A stretch of 64,000 nucleotides of DNA from Myxococcales bacterium (GTDB lineage: Bacteria > Myxococcota > UBA796 > SXON01): assembly GCA_009692585.1 (NCBI GenBank), contig SHYX01000014.1, positions 1 through 64,000 on the forward strand. Reading direction: 5' to 3'. Below the pieces are notes generated by a model that ran no database searches, was not told where the DNA came from, and saw only the letters and a list, made by a program, of their open reading frames with translations. The number at the start of each line of letters is the position of its first letter. The first letter of the stretch is position 1. Shown here one piece after another: positions 1 to 7,737 of this stretch. Made by a program: the position numbers and the translations under genes.

Positions 1-110
1 CCCCGGCCGGAGGCGACCCGCCGCCCGGTTGGAGTCAACGCCGAAAAACCGCCCGGCGGAGCTTCCCTCATCCGTCCAGAAGTTGGAAACTTCCCGGACA
101 CGAGGTGTTC

Positions 111-467
111 ATGTCTCAGCTCGAAAACGTGAAATCCGTAGGTCTCCCCCACCGCAGCGACCCGGCCGCCCCCGTGAACGTGTCTGACCTCGAGGAGTTC
201 CACGATCGCCACGCGCGCGACACATGGTGGGCGCGCATCGTGCTCATCACCATGATCTTCGGCATGCTCGCATTGAACTTGTGGATGACCGAACGAACCT
301 ATGAGGCGATGTTGATCGACGTCGACGCGTCGCGGATGGCCGCCTCGGACATCGACGAGCAGTCCACCGCCCGCCTGGAGGCGCTCGCCCGCCGCTTGGA
401 CTCGATCGAAAGCCGGCTTCCTCGGGTGCCGGTCGAGCTCGCCGCCCAGGCTGCGCCGCCGCCGTAG
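111..467 (+). CDS. small single-pass membrane protein with coiled-coil tail
   Basis: Encodes about 118 residues. The ATG at 111 is preceded by GAGG five bases upstream, which favours it over the in-frame GTG at 105. An acidic, polar N-terminus of about 45 residues is followed by one hydrophobic segment (residues ~47-65, rich in I, L, M, F), then an acidic helical stretch ('RMAASDIDEQSTARLEAL') that looks like a short coiled coil and a Pro/Ala-rich end. No enzyme motif is visible. The reading frame stops at 465, but frame +2 continues into a plausible Pro/Lys/Thr-rich linker and a DUF2934-like motif, so this may be the N-terminal part of one longer gene broken by frameshifts (see the next entry). 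Function unknown. Confidence 0.6.
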   Translation: MSQLENVKSVGLPHRSDPAAPVNVSDLEEFHDRHARDTWWARIVLITMIFGMLALNLWMTERTYEAMLIDVDASRMAASDIDEQSTARLEALARRLDSIESRLPRVPVELAAQAAPPP

Positions 468-764
468 GCCCTCGCCCCAAGCCCCACGTCAAGGCCCCGG
501 AAGCCGGCGACGCGACGGCACCCTTGACCATCAGGCTGGCGGCCCTCAAGACGCGGCGCACCGCCCCGCCGAATCCCACGAAGAGCACCGCGTCGACGCC
601 GGCCCCGGCCCCGACGGGTGCTGGCGCGCCCCCCGACCTGACCCTGGCGGTGGCCCCCCCTGCCCACGCCGACATCGCCCGCCGGGCCTACGACCTCTGG
701 CTCGCCCATGGCGGCGCCGCGGGGGGACAACTGGCTGGAAGCGGAACGTCAACTCCGGCGCTGA
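468..764 (+). pseudogene. DUF2934-like tail, apparently frameshifted from the preceding gene
   Basis: Read in frame +2 from about 452, the sequence has no stop and gives a Pro/Thr/Lys-rich linker followed by 'ADIARRAYDLWLAHGG' (~672-716), the typical opening of the DUF2934 family (IA.RAY.LWE..G). The family's second half, 'DNWLEAERQL', appears in frame 0 at 726-755 with a stop at 762. The switch falls in a run of six G (721-726); removing one G joins the halves exactly. At the other end, frame 0 of the upstream membrane protein stops in a GCC/CCG repeat at 455-467. Two compensating shifts would make one protein: membrane segment, linker, DUF2934. They may be sequencing errors, a decayed gene or slippage at G6; the sequence alone cannot decide. 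Confidence 0.5.
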
Positions 765-782
765 TGCGGTTAGCCTCGGAGC

Positions 783-1205
783 ATGCGACATTTCGAGCAA
801 GTGCACCCGGTGTACTTCGACGACCTCGACGCCTTCCAGATTCTGCACAATGCGAGATACCTGCTGCTGTTCGAGCGCACCATCGGGGCGTTCTGGCATC
901 GACTGGGCTGGGGCGGGACCCTCGACGCCCAACGCAACCCGGATCAGTTCCACGTCGTCCGCGCCAACACCATCGAGTACCTGCGCGCGTTTCACGGCAC
1001 CGGGGACCTCAGGGTACGGATCTGGATCGAACGGTTGGGGACGTCATCCCTCACCTTTGGGATGAAGATCTTGCCCATGGACCAGGATGTCCCGCACGCG
1101 CAAGGGACGCGTACCATCGTCCGTGTCCATCCGGTTGAGTTCCGACCGCAGCCCTGGACCGACTCCTTTCGCCAGGGTCTCGCGCCCTGGATGCTGCGGG
1201 ACTGA
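783..1205 (+). CDS. acyl-CoA thioesterase, 4HBT/YbgC hot-dog fold
   Basis: 140 residues, the usual size for single hot-dog thioesterases. The N-terminus 'HPVYFDDLDAFQILHNARYL' carries the 4-hydroxybenzoyl-CoA thioesterase signature: the catalytic Asp in the 'D.D..G.l.Ha.Y' region, although the usual Gly after it is replaced ('DAFQILHN'), followed by 'LLFERTIGAFW'. The family hydrolyses acyl-CoA or acyl-ACP thioesters in the cytoplasm. The next gene begins one base after this stop (TGA then GTG) and is a glycerolipid acyltransferase homologue, so a role in acyl-chain turnover or phospholipid supply is likely. Exact substrate unknown. Confidence 0.8.
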   Translation: MRHFEQVHPVYFDDLDAFQILHNARYLLLFERTIGAFWHRLGWGGTLDAQRNPDQFHVVRANTIEYLRAFHGTGDLRVRIWIERLGTSSLTFGMKILPMDQDVPHAQGTRTIVRVHPVEFRPQPWTDSFRQGLAPWMLRD

Positions 1206-2693
1206 GTGATCCGCACGCTGCTGACGATCGTCGCGAGCGTCGTCGTGTGGGAGTTTGTTCGCCGCGCCGCTTGGAAGGCTCTACGAGGGCGGTGGGAACA
1301 CAGCATTGGCGAGTGGATGCGACGGCACGACGTCCGCCTGGAGCACTTCAGGTTCGTGGACCGACTCTGGGTGCGCCAGTCGCTGCTCCAGGACCCCGAG
1401 TTGGACCGAGCGGCGGCCGAGCGCGCGACCGCGACCGGAGCCACCATCGGGGAGGTGCGCGCACGGATGGAGCTCTGGCTCGACGAGATTGTCCCCGTCT
1501 TCAACATATTCAGCTATTACAAGCTGGGTGGGAACGTAGCGACCGGGGCGGTGCGCCTGTGCTACGAGCTGATTTTCGACCACGCCGGGCTAACCTCGGC
1601 GCGACGGGCCATCCCGGATGGGTCCGTGACCGTATTCGTCGCAAACCATAGGAGTAACGCCGATTATGTCGTCCTCTCGGTGGGCGCGATGAAACAGGTG
1701 GCGCTCAGCTACGCGGTAGGGGAGTGGGCCAGGGTGTGGCCCCTCGACAGCCTCTTTCGCAGCTTTGGGAGCTATTTTGTCCGGCGCGGGGAGAAGGACC
1801 CGCTGTACCACCGCGTCTTGAGTCGCTACCTGCAACTCGTGGCGTCGCGTGGGCTGACAACGGCGTTCTTCCTTGAGGGCGCCCTCAGTCGAGACGGGGC
1901 ATTCCGCGCCCCGAAGATCGGGCTCCTCGACTACCTTGTGGGCATCCTCCGCGAGGATCCCGCTCGCGCGATCACCTTCGTCCCGGTGGGTCTGAACTTC
2001 GACCGCGTGCTGGAGGACCGAAACCTCACCGCGGAGACCGCCGGCGCGCCCCGGCCGCGGGCCCTGGAGAAGCTCCGGTCGCTCGGCCGGATCGTCGCCG
2101 CCGTCCCTCGTTTCCTCCTCGGGGTCCTCGGCCCCGGCTGGCTCGCGGCCCACCGCCGCTACGGCTACGCGGCGGTGAGCTTCGGCCCGGCCGTGGCGCT
2201 CTCGGAGCTGGTCGAGGACCCCGTGGCGATGGCCCACCTCCCGCGAGCCGAGCGGCTGGAGGCCATCGCCGGGGTGGCGGACGCGCTGATGGCGCGGGTC
2301 GCAATGGTGGTTCCCGCGACGCCCGTGGTGCTCACCTGCCGGGCGCTCGACGCCGGGAACACCGACGCCGCGACCATCCGGGCGGCGGTGCGCGATGAAC
2401 TCCGGGTGCTGCGGGCGTCGGGACGACCGGTCGCGCAGGGGGCGGCGTTCGAGAGCATCCGACGCGCCCGCGCCGACGAGAAGGACACCGCCGCCGAGCT
2501 GGACCGCGAGATCGTGGATGTCGACGAGGCCGACCGGACGGTCGACCTCGCCATGGCGCTGTTGGAGCGACGCGGGCTGGTTCATAGTGTGGGCGACATC
2601 GCGACCGTCGACCCGCGCGGACGGGCGCTTATCCGCTACTATGCCCGCTCGCTGGACGCGCCCGAGAAGCTGGCGCGACGGGCACCGGCCTGA
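1206..2693 (+). CDS. PlsB-like glycerol-3-phosphate acyltransferase family protein
   Basis: 495 residues, GTG start directly abutting the thioesterase stop. The acyltransferase blocks are clear: block I 'NHRSNAD' at residues ~147-153 (the HX4D catalytic pair), block III 'FFLEGALSRDG' at ~221-231 and block IV 'ITFVPVGLNFDRVLED' at ~256-271. This arrangement matches the PlsB/GPAT branch, which acylates glycerol-3-phosphate at the inner membrane, rather than PlsC. It is shorter than E. coli PlsB (about 800 residues). The N-terminal hydrophobic stretch (residues 2-16) could anchor it. The C-terminal ~150 residues are helical and variable. Substrate assignment is by family only. Confidence 0.82.
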   Translation: MIRTLLTIVASVVVWEFVRRAAWKALRGRWEHSIGEWMRRHDVRLEHFRFVDRLWVRQSLLQDPELDRAAAERATATGATIGEVRARMELWLDEIVPVFNIFSYYKLGGNVATGAVRLCYELIFDHAGLTSARRAIPDGSVTVFVANHRSNADYVVLSVGAMKQVALSYAVGEWARVWPLDSLFRSFGSYFVRRGEKDPLYHRVLSRYLQLVASRGLTTAFFLEGALSRDGAFRAPKIGLLDYLVGILREDPARAITFVPVGLNFDRVLEDRNLTAETAGAPRPRALEKLRSLGRIVAAVPRFLLGVLGPGWLAAHRRYGYAAVSFGPAVALSELVEDPVAMAHLPRAERLEAIAGVADALMARVAMVVPATPVVLTCRALDAGNTDAATIRAAVRDELRVLRASGRPVAQGAAFESIRRARADEKDTAAELDREIVDVDEADRTVDLAMALLERRGLVHSVGDIATVDPRGRALIRYYARSLDAPEKLARRAPA

Positions 2694-2719
2694 GCACTCT
2701 GGAGGGCTCTGTGCGCCGA

Positions 2720-2796
2720 TGGCGCCCCCGGCCGGGTTCGAACCGGCGACCCCCAGTTTAGGAAACTGGTGCTCTATCCAGCTGAGCTACGGGAGC
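2720..2796 (-). tRNA. tRNA-Arg (anticodon CCU)
   Basis: The minus strand folds into a standard 77-base cloverleaf with encoded CCA. The acceptor stem GCTCCCG pairs with CGGGGGC (one G-U), the D-arm is GCTCAGCTGGATAGAGC, and the anticodon stem CCAGT/ACTGG closes the loop TTCCTAA with anticodon CCT. The T-arm contains GGTTCGAACC. It decodes AGG, a rare Arg codon in this GC-rich genome. It lies only 11 bases downstream of the stop of the lipoprotein gene on the same strand, with no terminator between them. Confidence 0.96.
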
Positions 2797-2807
2797 AGTA
2801 CGGGTTT

Positions 2808-3278
2808 TCAGAGCGGGGAGACGATCACCGAGGTGGTCGAGGAGCCGGCCATCTCCATGCAGCCGATGGTGAGCCGGTCGGCTCCCCCCTTCATGGTGAC
2901 GGCCCAGGTGCCGGCCGCGTTGGTGTCGAACTCGGTGACGTAGCCAGCGCCCTCGGCCCAGGCCTTGATCGCCGTGCAGTTGTCGGCCGGAGCGCCGCCG
3001 CCGCTGAGCACGATGCTGTCGCTGCCGCCCCCCTCACTGCACACCATCACGGTCGCGCCCGGTGGCGCCGCCATGTCCTTGAACTTTCCGCACGCCCCGG
3101 CGAGCGCGACACCACCCGAGGCCGGCGCGGGAGGCGCCGCGGCCTCTTCGGCGCCGCCGGTGGGCAACTCCTGGGCGGGCACCCCCAGCTCCTCGAGCTT
3201 CGAGCTCATGTCGTCCCCGCAGCAGCAGCAGGCCGCGGCAGCGAACACCAACGTCGAGACCGGGAGGAGCAGCTTCAT
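2808..3278 (-). CDS. small secreted lipoprotein, unknown function
   Basis: 156 residues from the ATG at 3278. The N-terminus 'MKLLLPVSTLVFAAAACCCCG' is a lipoprotein signal peptide with a run of four cysteines; the lipobox is A-A-A-C. An Ala/Pro/Glu-rich linker follows, then a compact domain with three cysteines ('ACGKF', 'MVCSEG', 'NCTAIKAWAEGAGY', later 'TIGCMEMAG'). The wording 'GATVMVCSEG...AIKAWAEGAGY' resembles small cell-envelope proteins of myxobacteria, but I do not recognise a named family. A tRNA-Arg gene follows 11 bases after the stop. Divergent from the PHP-domain lipoprotein gene, with 75 bases between them. Confidence 0.72.
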   Translation of the reverse strand: MKLLLPVSTLVFAAAACCCCGDDMSSKLEELGVPAQELPTGGAEEAAAPPAPASGGVALAGACGKFKDMAAPPGATVMVCSEGGGSDSIVLSGGGAPADNCTAIKAWAEGAGYVTEFDTNAAGTWAVTMKGGADRLTIGCMEMAGSSTTSVIVSPL

Positions 3279-3353
3279 CCGAACACCTTGATCGCGGCCC
3301 TCTACTGCGCGGGCGGCCAGCCGGCCAGCCCTGCAACGCGCTACGCTCCCGGG

Positions 3354-4667
3354 ATGCTCGCTCTCTTTCTGGCGTGCGTGACGGATGGAGCGACGGACGC
3401 CGCGGCCGAGCCGGTCCCGTGGACGCACCAACGCCCACCGCTCGACGAACTATCGCCCGATGGGTTCGACACCAGGCGAGCGATCATCCACTTGCACTCA
3501 CCGTTGTCTCACGACGCATGCGACGACCACGAGATGGAGGACGCGCCCTGCCTCGCCGACCTGCGGGCGGGCCTGTGCGACGACGCCATCGATTTCGCAT
3601 TCTTCACCGACCACCCGGCCGCAGCCGCCAGCACCGCGTTCGCGGACCTGTTCAATCCCCAGGAGGGCGACGAGGCTGTGGACGGCGTAGCCAGTCGGCT
3701 GCACTGCGACGGCGGCCACGAGGTGCTGTGGCTGGCCGGCATCGAAGACGAGTTGATGCCGGTGGGGCTCGATCGACACGTCAGCGACGACCCGGAAGAG
3801 AACGATCGCCTCTACAACGGCAGCGACGCGGAGACCTTCGCCGCCGAGATCGCGGCGGGCGGCGTGGTGCTGCAGGCCCACACCGAAGGCCAGACCACGG
3901 AGGCGCTCCTGACGCGGCAGCAACTCGGCCTGCATGGCGTCGAATTCTTCAATCTCCACGCGATGGTGGACCCGAACAAGCGCGAGGATGACCTCGGCCT
4001 CGAAGCCCTCGACTACCTCACGGCGGCGGGACCGTTCATCAGCGGGGGAACGAGCGCCGAGCCTGATCTGGTCTTCCTCGCATTCTACCAGGAGCAGACG
4101 GTTTCGCTGAATCGGTGGGATGCGCTCGGCGCCGTCGGTCCGACCCTGGGCACGGCGGGAACGGACGCCCACCAAAACGCGCTGCCCATGCTGATGAGCG
4201 ACGGAGAGCGGGTCGATTCGTATCGGCGGATGATGTCCTGGTTCTCGAACTACCTCCTGGTGGACGACAACAGCCCCGCTGCGGCCGAGGCCGCGCTTCG
4301 AGCAAGCCGCTCCTACGTCGTCTTCGATGCCCTCGGGACCCCCAACGGCTTCGCCGTCCGCTATGGCGACCGGTATTGGTCGAGCCCGGACGCCGAGTTG
4401 GGCCAGACGTTCGCCGTGTCCTGTCCCAGCCTTGCGGCCAACTCCCCCACCGACACCCACGTGCCGACCATCACCGCCACGGTCTACAAGGATGGCTTGC
4501 CCTGGCAGGCCGGGTGCGGGGAGTGGACGGTCACCGAGGCGGGGGTGTACCGCGTCCGCATCGACATCGTCCCCGAGCACCTGCGCCGCGACCTGGCCGA
4601 GGTGGCCGCCGATTTCGTCCACAGCTACCCCTGGCTGTACTCTCAGGCCTTTCGCATCGGCCTTTGA
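3354..4667 (+). CDS. PHP-domain metal-dependent hydrolase, lipoprotein
   Basis: 437 residues from the ATG at 3354. The N-terminus 'MLALFLACVTDG' is a very short lipoprotein signal with a lipobox ending in LAC. The polymerase-and-histidinol-phosphatase (PHP) fold shows in 'HLHSPLSHDA' (residues ~43-52, the HxH metal motif), 'FAFFTDHP' (~80-87), a middle 'VLQAHTEGQT' and the late 'GTAGTDAHQNALPM', all expected metal ligands. PHP enzymes hydrolyse phosphoesters with two or three metal ions. Export to the envelope is unusual for the fold but seen in several large-genome deltaproteobacteria. The C-terminal ~100 residues form a beta-rich domain with three cysteines. Substrate not predictable. Confidence 0.78.
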   Translation: MLALFLACVTDGATDAAAEPVPWTHQRPPLDELSPDGFDTRRAIIHLHSPLSHDACDDHEMEDAPCLADLRAGLCDDAIDFAFFTDHPAAAASTAFADLFNPQEGDEAVDGVASRLHCDGGHEVLWLAGIEDELMPVGLDRHVSDDPEENDRLYNGSDAETFAAEIAAGGVVLQAHTEGQTTEALLTRQQLGLHGVEFFNLHAMVDPNKREDDLGLEALDYLTAAGPFISGGTSAEPDLVFLAFYQEQTVSLNRWDALGAVGPTLGTAGTDAHQNALPMLMSDGERVDSYRRMMSWFSNYLLVDDNSPAAAEAALRASRSYVVFDALGTPNGFAVRYGDRYWSSPDAELGQTFAVSCPSLAANSPTDTHVPTITATVYKDGLPWQAGCGEWTVTEAGVYRVRIDIVPEHLRRDLAEVAADFVHSYPWLYSQAFRIGL

Positions 4668-4720
4668 CCGATTGACGGCAACCCCCGCCCCCGCTACCCT
4701 GCCCCGACCTGGAGTTTCGC

Positions 4721-5884
4721 ATGCGCGCTCGCGCACGGATCGGTTCGCTCGCACTGCTGACCCTCGGGCTGGAAGGCTGCGAGAGTTGCAGCGACCAGGC
4801 CATCGTCCCCAAGCCCGATGAAGGACCAGGATTCACCAACGATGCCGGCTCCTGGTTGTCGATGGCAGTAACGCCGGAGGGGCAGCCTGCCATCGCGTAC
4901 TACGACCGCTCGCTGGGTGCGCTGGGCTATGCCGTAGGCACCGTCGCCAAGGACGGTTCTGCCACCTGGGAACGCGAAGAAGTCGACTCCTACCCCGATG
5001 AAAATGGCCTGAACCCAGGCGACTCCGGACGGTACGCCAGCATGGCGATCGACACCCGCGGGCAGGTGTGGATTGCGTACCAGGACTCGTCCAACGGAAC
5101 GCTGAAGGTTGCCCACAAGGCCGACGGGACCTGGGACGCGCAGTTGGCCGACGTGGGCGGCGGCTCGAAGCCCGACTCGGGGTACTGGGCCAGTCTGGCG
5201 CTCGACACCAGCGGCAATCCGGTGGTGGCCCACTACGACCAGGGCATGGGCACCCTGCGCATGGCCAGGTGGAGCGGGAGCGCCTTTGCTGGCGCGGTCG
5301 CCCACGAGGGCGACGACCGCGGCCTTCCCGACACCGGGGCCGGCGAGGTGTTGGTCGAGGCGAACGTCGGCGAATACGCCAAGGTGTACATCCACACCGA
5401 CGGTACCGAGTACATCGCGTTCTACGACCACGCCTGGGGCGCGCTGCGGCTCGCGACCGGCAAGGCGGGCGTCTACGAGATCACTACGGTCGATGAAACC
5501 GGCGACGTCGGTCAGTGGCCATCCATCGCCGTGGATGGGAGCACCGTGTGGATTGCCTATCACGATGTCGCCAACGCGGACCTGAAGGTGGCACGCGGCA
5601 CGCCCGGCGCCTTTGAACTCGAGACGGTCGACACCGGCGACCACGTGGGAGCGGATACCGCGATCTTCGTCGACGACGGCGTCGTTGGCGTTCTCTATCA
5701 CGACGGCTTCAACAACGACATGAAGCTCGCCCGCCGTCGCGACGGCAGCTGGACCAGCGAAACCGTCACCGGCAGCCAGGGCGCCCTCGGCTTCCACAAC
5801 GAGAGCGTGCGGATCGGAAAGCAACGGTTCGCGGGTTGCTACGACTACACCTCGCGCTCTGTGTTCTTCTCCGCCCTCCCGTAG
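4721..5884 (+). CDS. beta-propeller-like repeat lipoprotein
   Basis: 387 residues. The ATG at 4721 has GGAG six bases upstream. Signal peptide ends in 'LGLEGC', a lipobox. The mature protein is built of about six to seven repeats of ~45-60 residues with the pattern 'W.S.A.d..G...IAYYD...G.L..A', for example 'WASLALDTSGNPVVAHYDQ', 'YIAFYDHAWGALRLATG' and 'WPSIAVDGSTVWIAYHD'. This periodicity is that of a surface beta-propeller (BNR/sialidase-like fold), but no Asp-box or sialidase catalytic residues are evident. It precedes the metallo-beta-lactamase gene by six bases, so the two are probably co-transcribed. Function unknown. Confidence 0.72.
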   Translation: MRARARIGSLALLTLGLEGCESCSDQAIVPKPDEGPGFTNDAGSWLSMAVTPEGQPAIAYYDRSLGALGYAVGTVAKDGSATWEREEVDSYPDENGLNPGDSGRYASMAIDTRGQVWIAYQDSSNGTLKVAHKADGTWDAQLADVGGGSKPDSGYWASLALDTSGNPVVAHYDQGMGTLRMARWSGSAFAGAVAHEGDDRGLPDTGAGEVLVEANVGEYAKVYIHTDGTEYIAFYDHAWGALRLATGKAGVYEITTVDETGDVGQWPSIAVDGSTVWIAYHDVANADLKVARGTPGAFELETVDTGDHVGADTAIFVDDGVVGVLYHDGFNNDMKLARRRDGSWTSETVTGSQGALGFHNESVRIGKQRFAGCYDYTSRSVFFSALP

Positions 5885-5890
5885 GTCGTC

Positions 5891-6991
5891 ATGCTGGCTC
5901 TCGCGCTTCTGCTGCTGGCGACGATTGCGCGCGCGGGCGACGTGGTGGTGGACATCTTGGATGTCGGCCAGGGCGACGCCATCCTCATCCGGACGCCCGC
6001 CCAGAAGAACATCCTGATCGACGCCGGCGACAAGGGCTCCGGCGTGGTCGAGATGCTCACCCGGCTGGGGGTGGACCACCTGGACCTCGTGGTGGCGTCC
6101 CACCCCCACGCCGACCACATCGGCGCCCTGGAGAGCGTGATTCGGGCGTTCCCACCCAAGCGATACCTCGACAACGGCCTTGCGCACACCACCCAGACCT
6201 ACCGCGGCCTGATGGCGACGCTGGAGGCCAACGCCGGCATCGCCTACCAGACCGCACAGACCGGCCAGGTGTTCAACCTGGACGACGGCGCCCATCTGGA
6301 CGTCCTGCTCCCCGACGCGGCGCGACGCTTCCGGGACACCCGCTCCGACCTCAACGCCAGCAGCGTGGTGCTGAAGCTGGTCCATGGCGACAACTGCATG
6401 CTGTTCACGGGCGACGCCGAGGAACCGACGGAGCGCGCGCTCATCGAGGCCAACGTCGGTCGCTGCGGGGTGCTGAAGGTCGCCCATCACGGGAGTCGGC
6501 ACAGCACCATCAGGCCCCTGCTGGACGTGCTCCAGCCGAAGATCGCGCTCATCAGCGTGGGCCCCGGAAACCGGTACCACCACCCGGGCGACGAGACGCT
6601 GGCGAGGCTGGAGCAGGCCAAGGCGACGGTCTATCGGACCGACCGCGACGGTCGGGTGACGCTCACCTCGGACGGCAAGGCGGTGCGCGTCACGACGTCG
6701 AAACACGAGGACCCAGGTGGCGCCTTGCTGCCGGTGGCCAAGGTGCCGAGAACGAACCCCCCGCCGGCGATGCCCACCCTGCCGGGTAGCGTCGACGCCG
6801 ATCCAGAGCTGACGCCTGACGTGCTCGAACACGAAGCGTGCCCGTTCGCTGCCAGTCGGAAGAGTGACGTGTTCCACGAGGCAACGTGTGGGAACGCCCA
6901 GAAGATCAACGCCGAGAACCTCGTGTGCTACGCGACCAAGGCGGCGGCCGAGAAAGCGGGACGGCGACCAGCCGGGTGCTGCAAGCCATGA
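5891..6991 (+). CDS. secreted ComEC-type metallo-beta-lactamase hydrolase with Ada-like zinc tail
   Basis: 366 residues. A clear signal peptide (residues 1-16, 'LALALLLLATIARAG') precedes a metallo-beta-lactamase domain of the ComEC/Rec2 type: 'DVGQGDAILI', 'HPHADH' at residues 71-76 (the HxHxDH metal site), 'GDAEEPTE' and 'KVAHHGSRHST'. There is no ComEC membrane core, so this is the stand-alone secreted form. The last ~50 residues ('CPFAASRKSDVFHEATC...CCKP') match the small Ada-type metal-binding/nuclease-tail module (SxxSxxxHxxxC). The family is thought to cut DNA or other phosphodiesters. DUF3006 and ComEA-like genes follow immediately, a conserved combination. Confidence 0.87.
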   Translation: MLALALLLLATIARAGDVVVDILDVGQGDAILIRTPAQKNILIDAGDKGSGVVEMLTRLGVDHLDLVVASHPHADHIGALESVIRAFPPKRYLDNGLAHTTQTYRGLMATLEANAGIAYQTAQTGQVFNLDDGAHLDVLLPDAARRFRDTRSDLNASSVVLKLVHGDNCMLFTGDAEEPTERALIEANVGRCGVLKVAHHGSRHSTIRPLLDVLQPKIALISVGPGNRYHHPGDETLARLEQAKATVYRTDRDGRVTLTSDGKAVRVTTSKHEDPGGALLPVAKVPRTNPPPAMPTLPGSVDADPELTPDVLEHEACPFAASRKSDVFHEATCGNAQKINAENLVCYATKAAAEKAGRRPAGCCKP

Positions 6992-7212
6992 TCGTCGTGG
7001 ACCGCATCGAAGCTGACCGCGCCGTCCTCGAAATCTGTGGGAAGACCCTGGATATCCCGTTGTCGCTGCTGCCCGCTGGCGCGAAGGAGGGCGATGTGCT
7101 CCGCCTCATTGTCGACCCGGACCGGACCAATACCGAGCTTTCCGAAGCGGCGGCAAGACTTCACAGACTCCGCAAACGTTCGACACCGGGTCCGGGTACC
7201 TTTGACCTGTAG
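6988..7212 (+). CDS. DUF3006 family protein
   Basis: 74 residues. The ATG overlaps the stop of the hydrolase gene in an ATGA (6988-6991), so translation is coupled. The sequence 'VVDRIEADRAVLEICGKTLDIPLSLLPAGAKEGDVLRL' is the full DUF3006 signature (vDRiE...avle...iprs.LP.gakeGDvl). These small beta-rich proteins of unknown function commonly sit beside ComEC-like metallo-beta-lactamase hydrolases; the partner here fits that pattern. No signal peptide, so it is presumably cytoplasmic. Confidence 0.87.
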   Translation: MIVVDRIEADRAVLEICGKTLDIPLSLLPAGAKEGDVLRLIVDPDRTNTELSEAAARLHRLRKRSTPGPGTFDL

Positions 7213-7224
7213 GTGGGAGCCGAG

Positions 7225-7728
7225 ATGATCGTCTGGCTGTTTTTCATTGCAAGCGCGTTGGCCGCGGTCGACGTCAATACTGCAGATTCCACCGCACTCG
7301 AGTCGCTGCCGGGAATCGGCCCGGGCAAAGCGTCCGCCATCCTTGCGTACCGAAACGAACACGGCCCGTTTCTGTCGTTGTCGGACCTCGACAACGTGGA
7401 GGGAATCGGCCCCAGCACCCTGGTCAACCTGAAGGATATGGTGTCGTTCAGCGCGAACTCCCCTGCGAACCGCCAGGAGAGCCCGCAGGCGGCGGTCCCG
7501 CCATCTCCCGTCACCCTCGGAGCCGCGAGCAGCTGCGCCGTGAACATCAACCTCGGCGACGCCGCCGCGTTGGAGGCACTTCCCGGTATCGGTCCTAGCA
7601 AGGCCGCCGCAATCCTACAATACCGGACCGACCACGGCCCTTTCGCCACCTGTGACGGGCTCGACGACGTGTCGGGAATTGGTCGGTCCACGATCGCCAC
7701 ACTGCGGTCGTGCTGCGTCACGAAGTAG
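7225..7728 (+). CDS. ComEA-like DNA-binding protein with two helix-hairpin-helix domains
   Basis: 167 residues from the ATG at 7225; an in-frame GTG at 7213 directly follows the previous stop, but GGGAG upstream of 7225 and the signal peptide 'MIVWLFFIASALAA' favour the later start. Two helix-hairpin-helix modules follow: 'VNTADSTALESLPGIGPGKASAILAYR' with 'GPFLSLSDLDNVEGIGPSTL' (residues ~15-65), and a second 'INLGDAAALEALPGIGPSKA' copy with 'GPFATCDGLDDVSGIG' (~110-160). ComEA proteins hold double-stranded DNA in the periplasm during uptake; a tandem copy is less usual. Cysteines flank the second module. Confidence 0.87.
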   Translation: MIVWLFFIASALAAVDVNTADSTALESLPGIGPGKASAILAYRNEHGPFLSLSDLDNVEGIGPSTLVNLKDMVSFSANSPANRQESPQAAVPPSPVTLGAASSCAVNINLGDAAALEALPGIGPSKAAAILQYRTDHGPFATCDGLDDVSGIGRSTIATLRSCCVTK

Positions 7729-7737
7729 ACTGGGTGG

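Noticed and set aside
4694..6877. 727-residue open frame on the minus strand over the propeller and hydrolase genes
   Set aside because: It mirrors two well-supported plus-strand genes, has His/Val/Gly/Arg-rich composition typical of antisense frames in GC-rich DNA and no recognisable domain.
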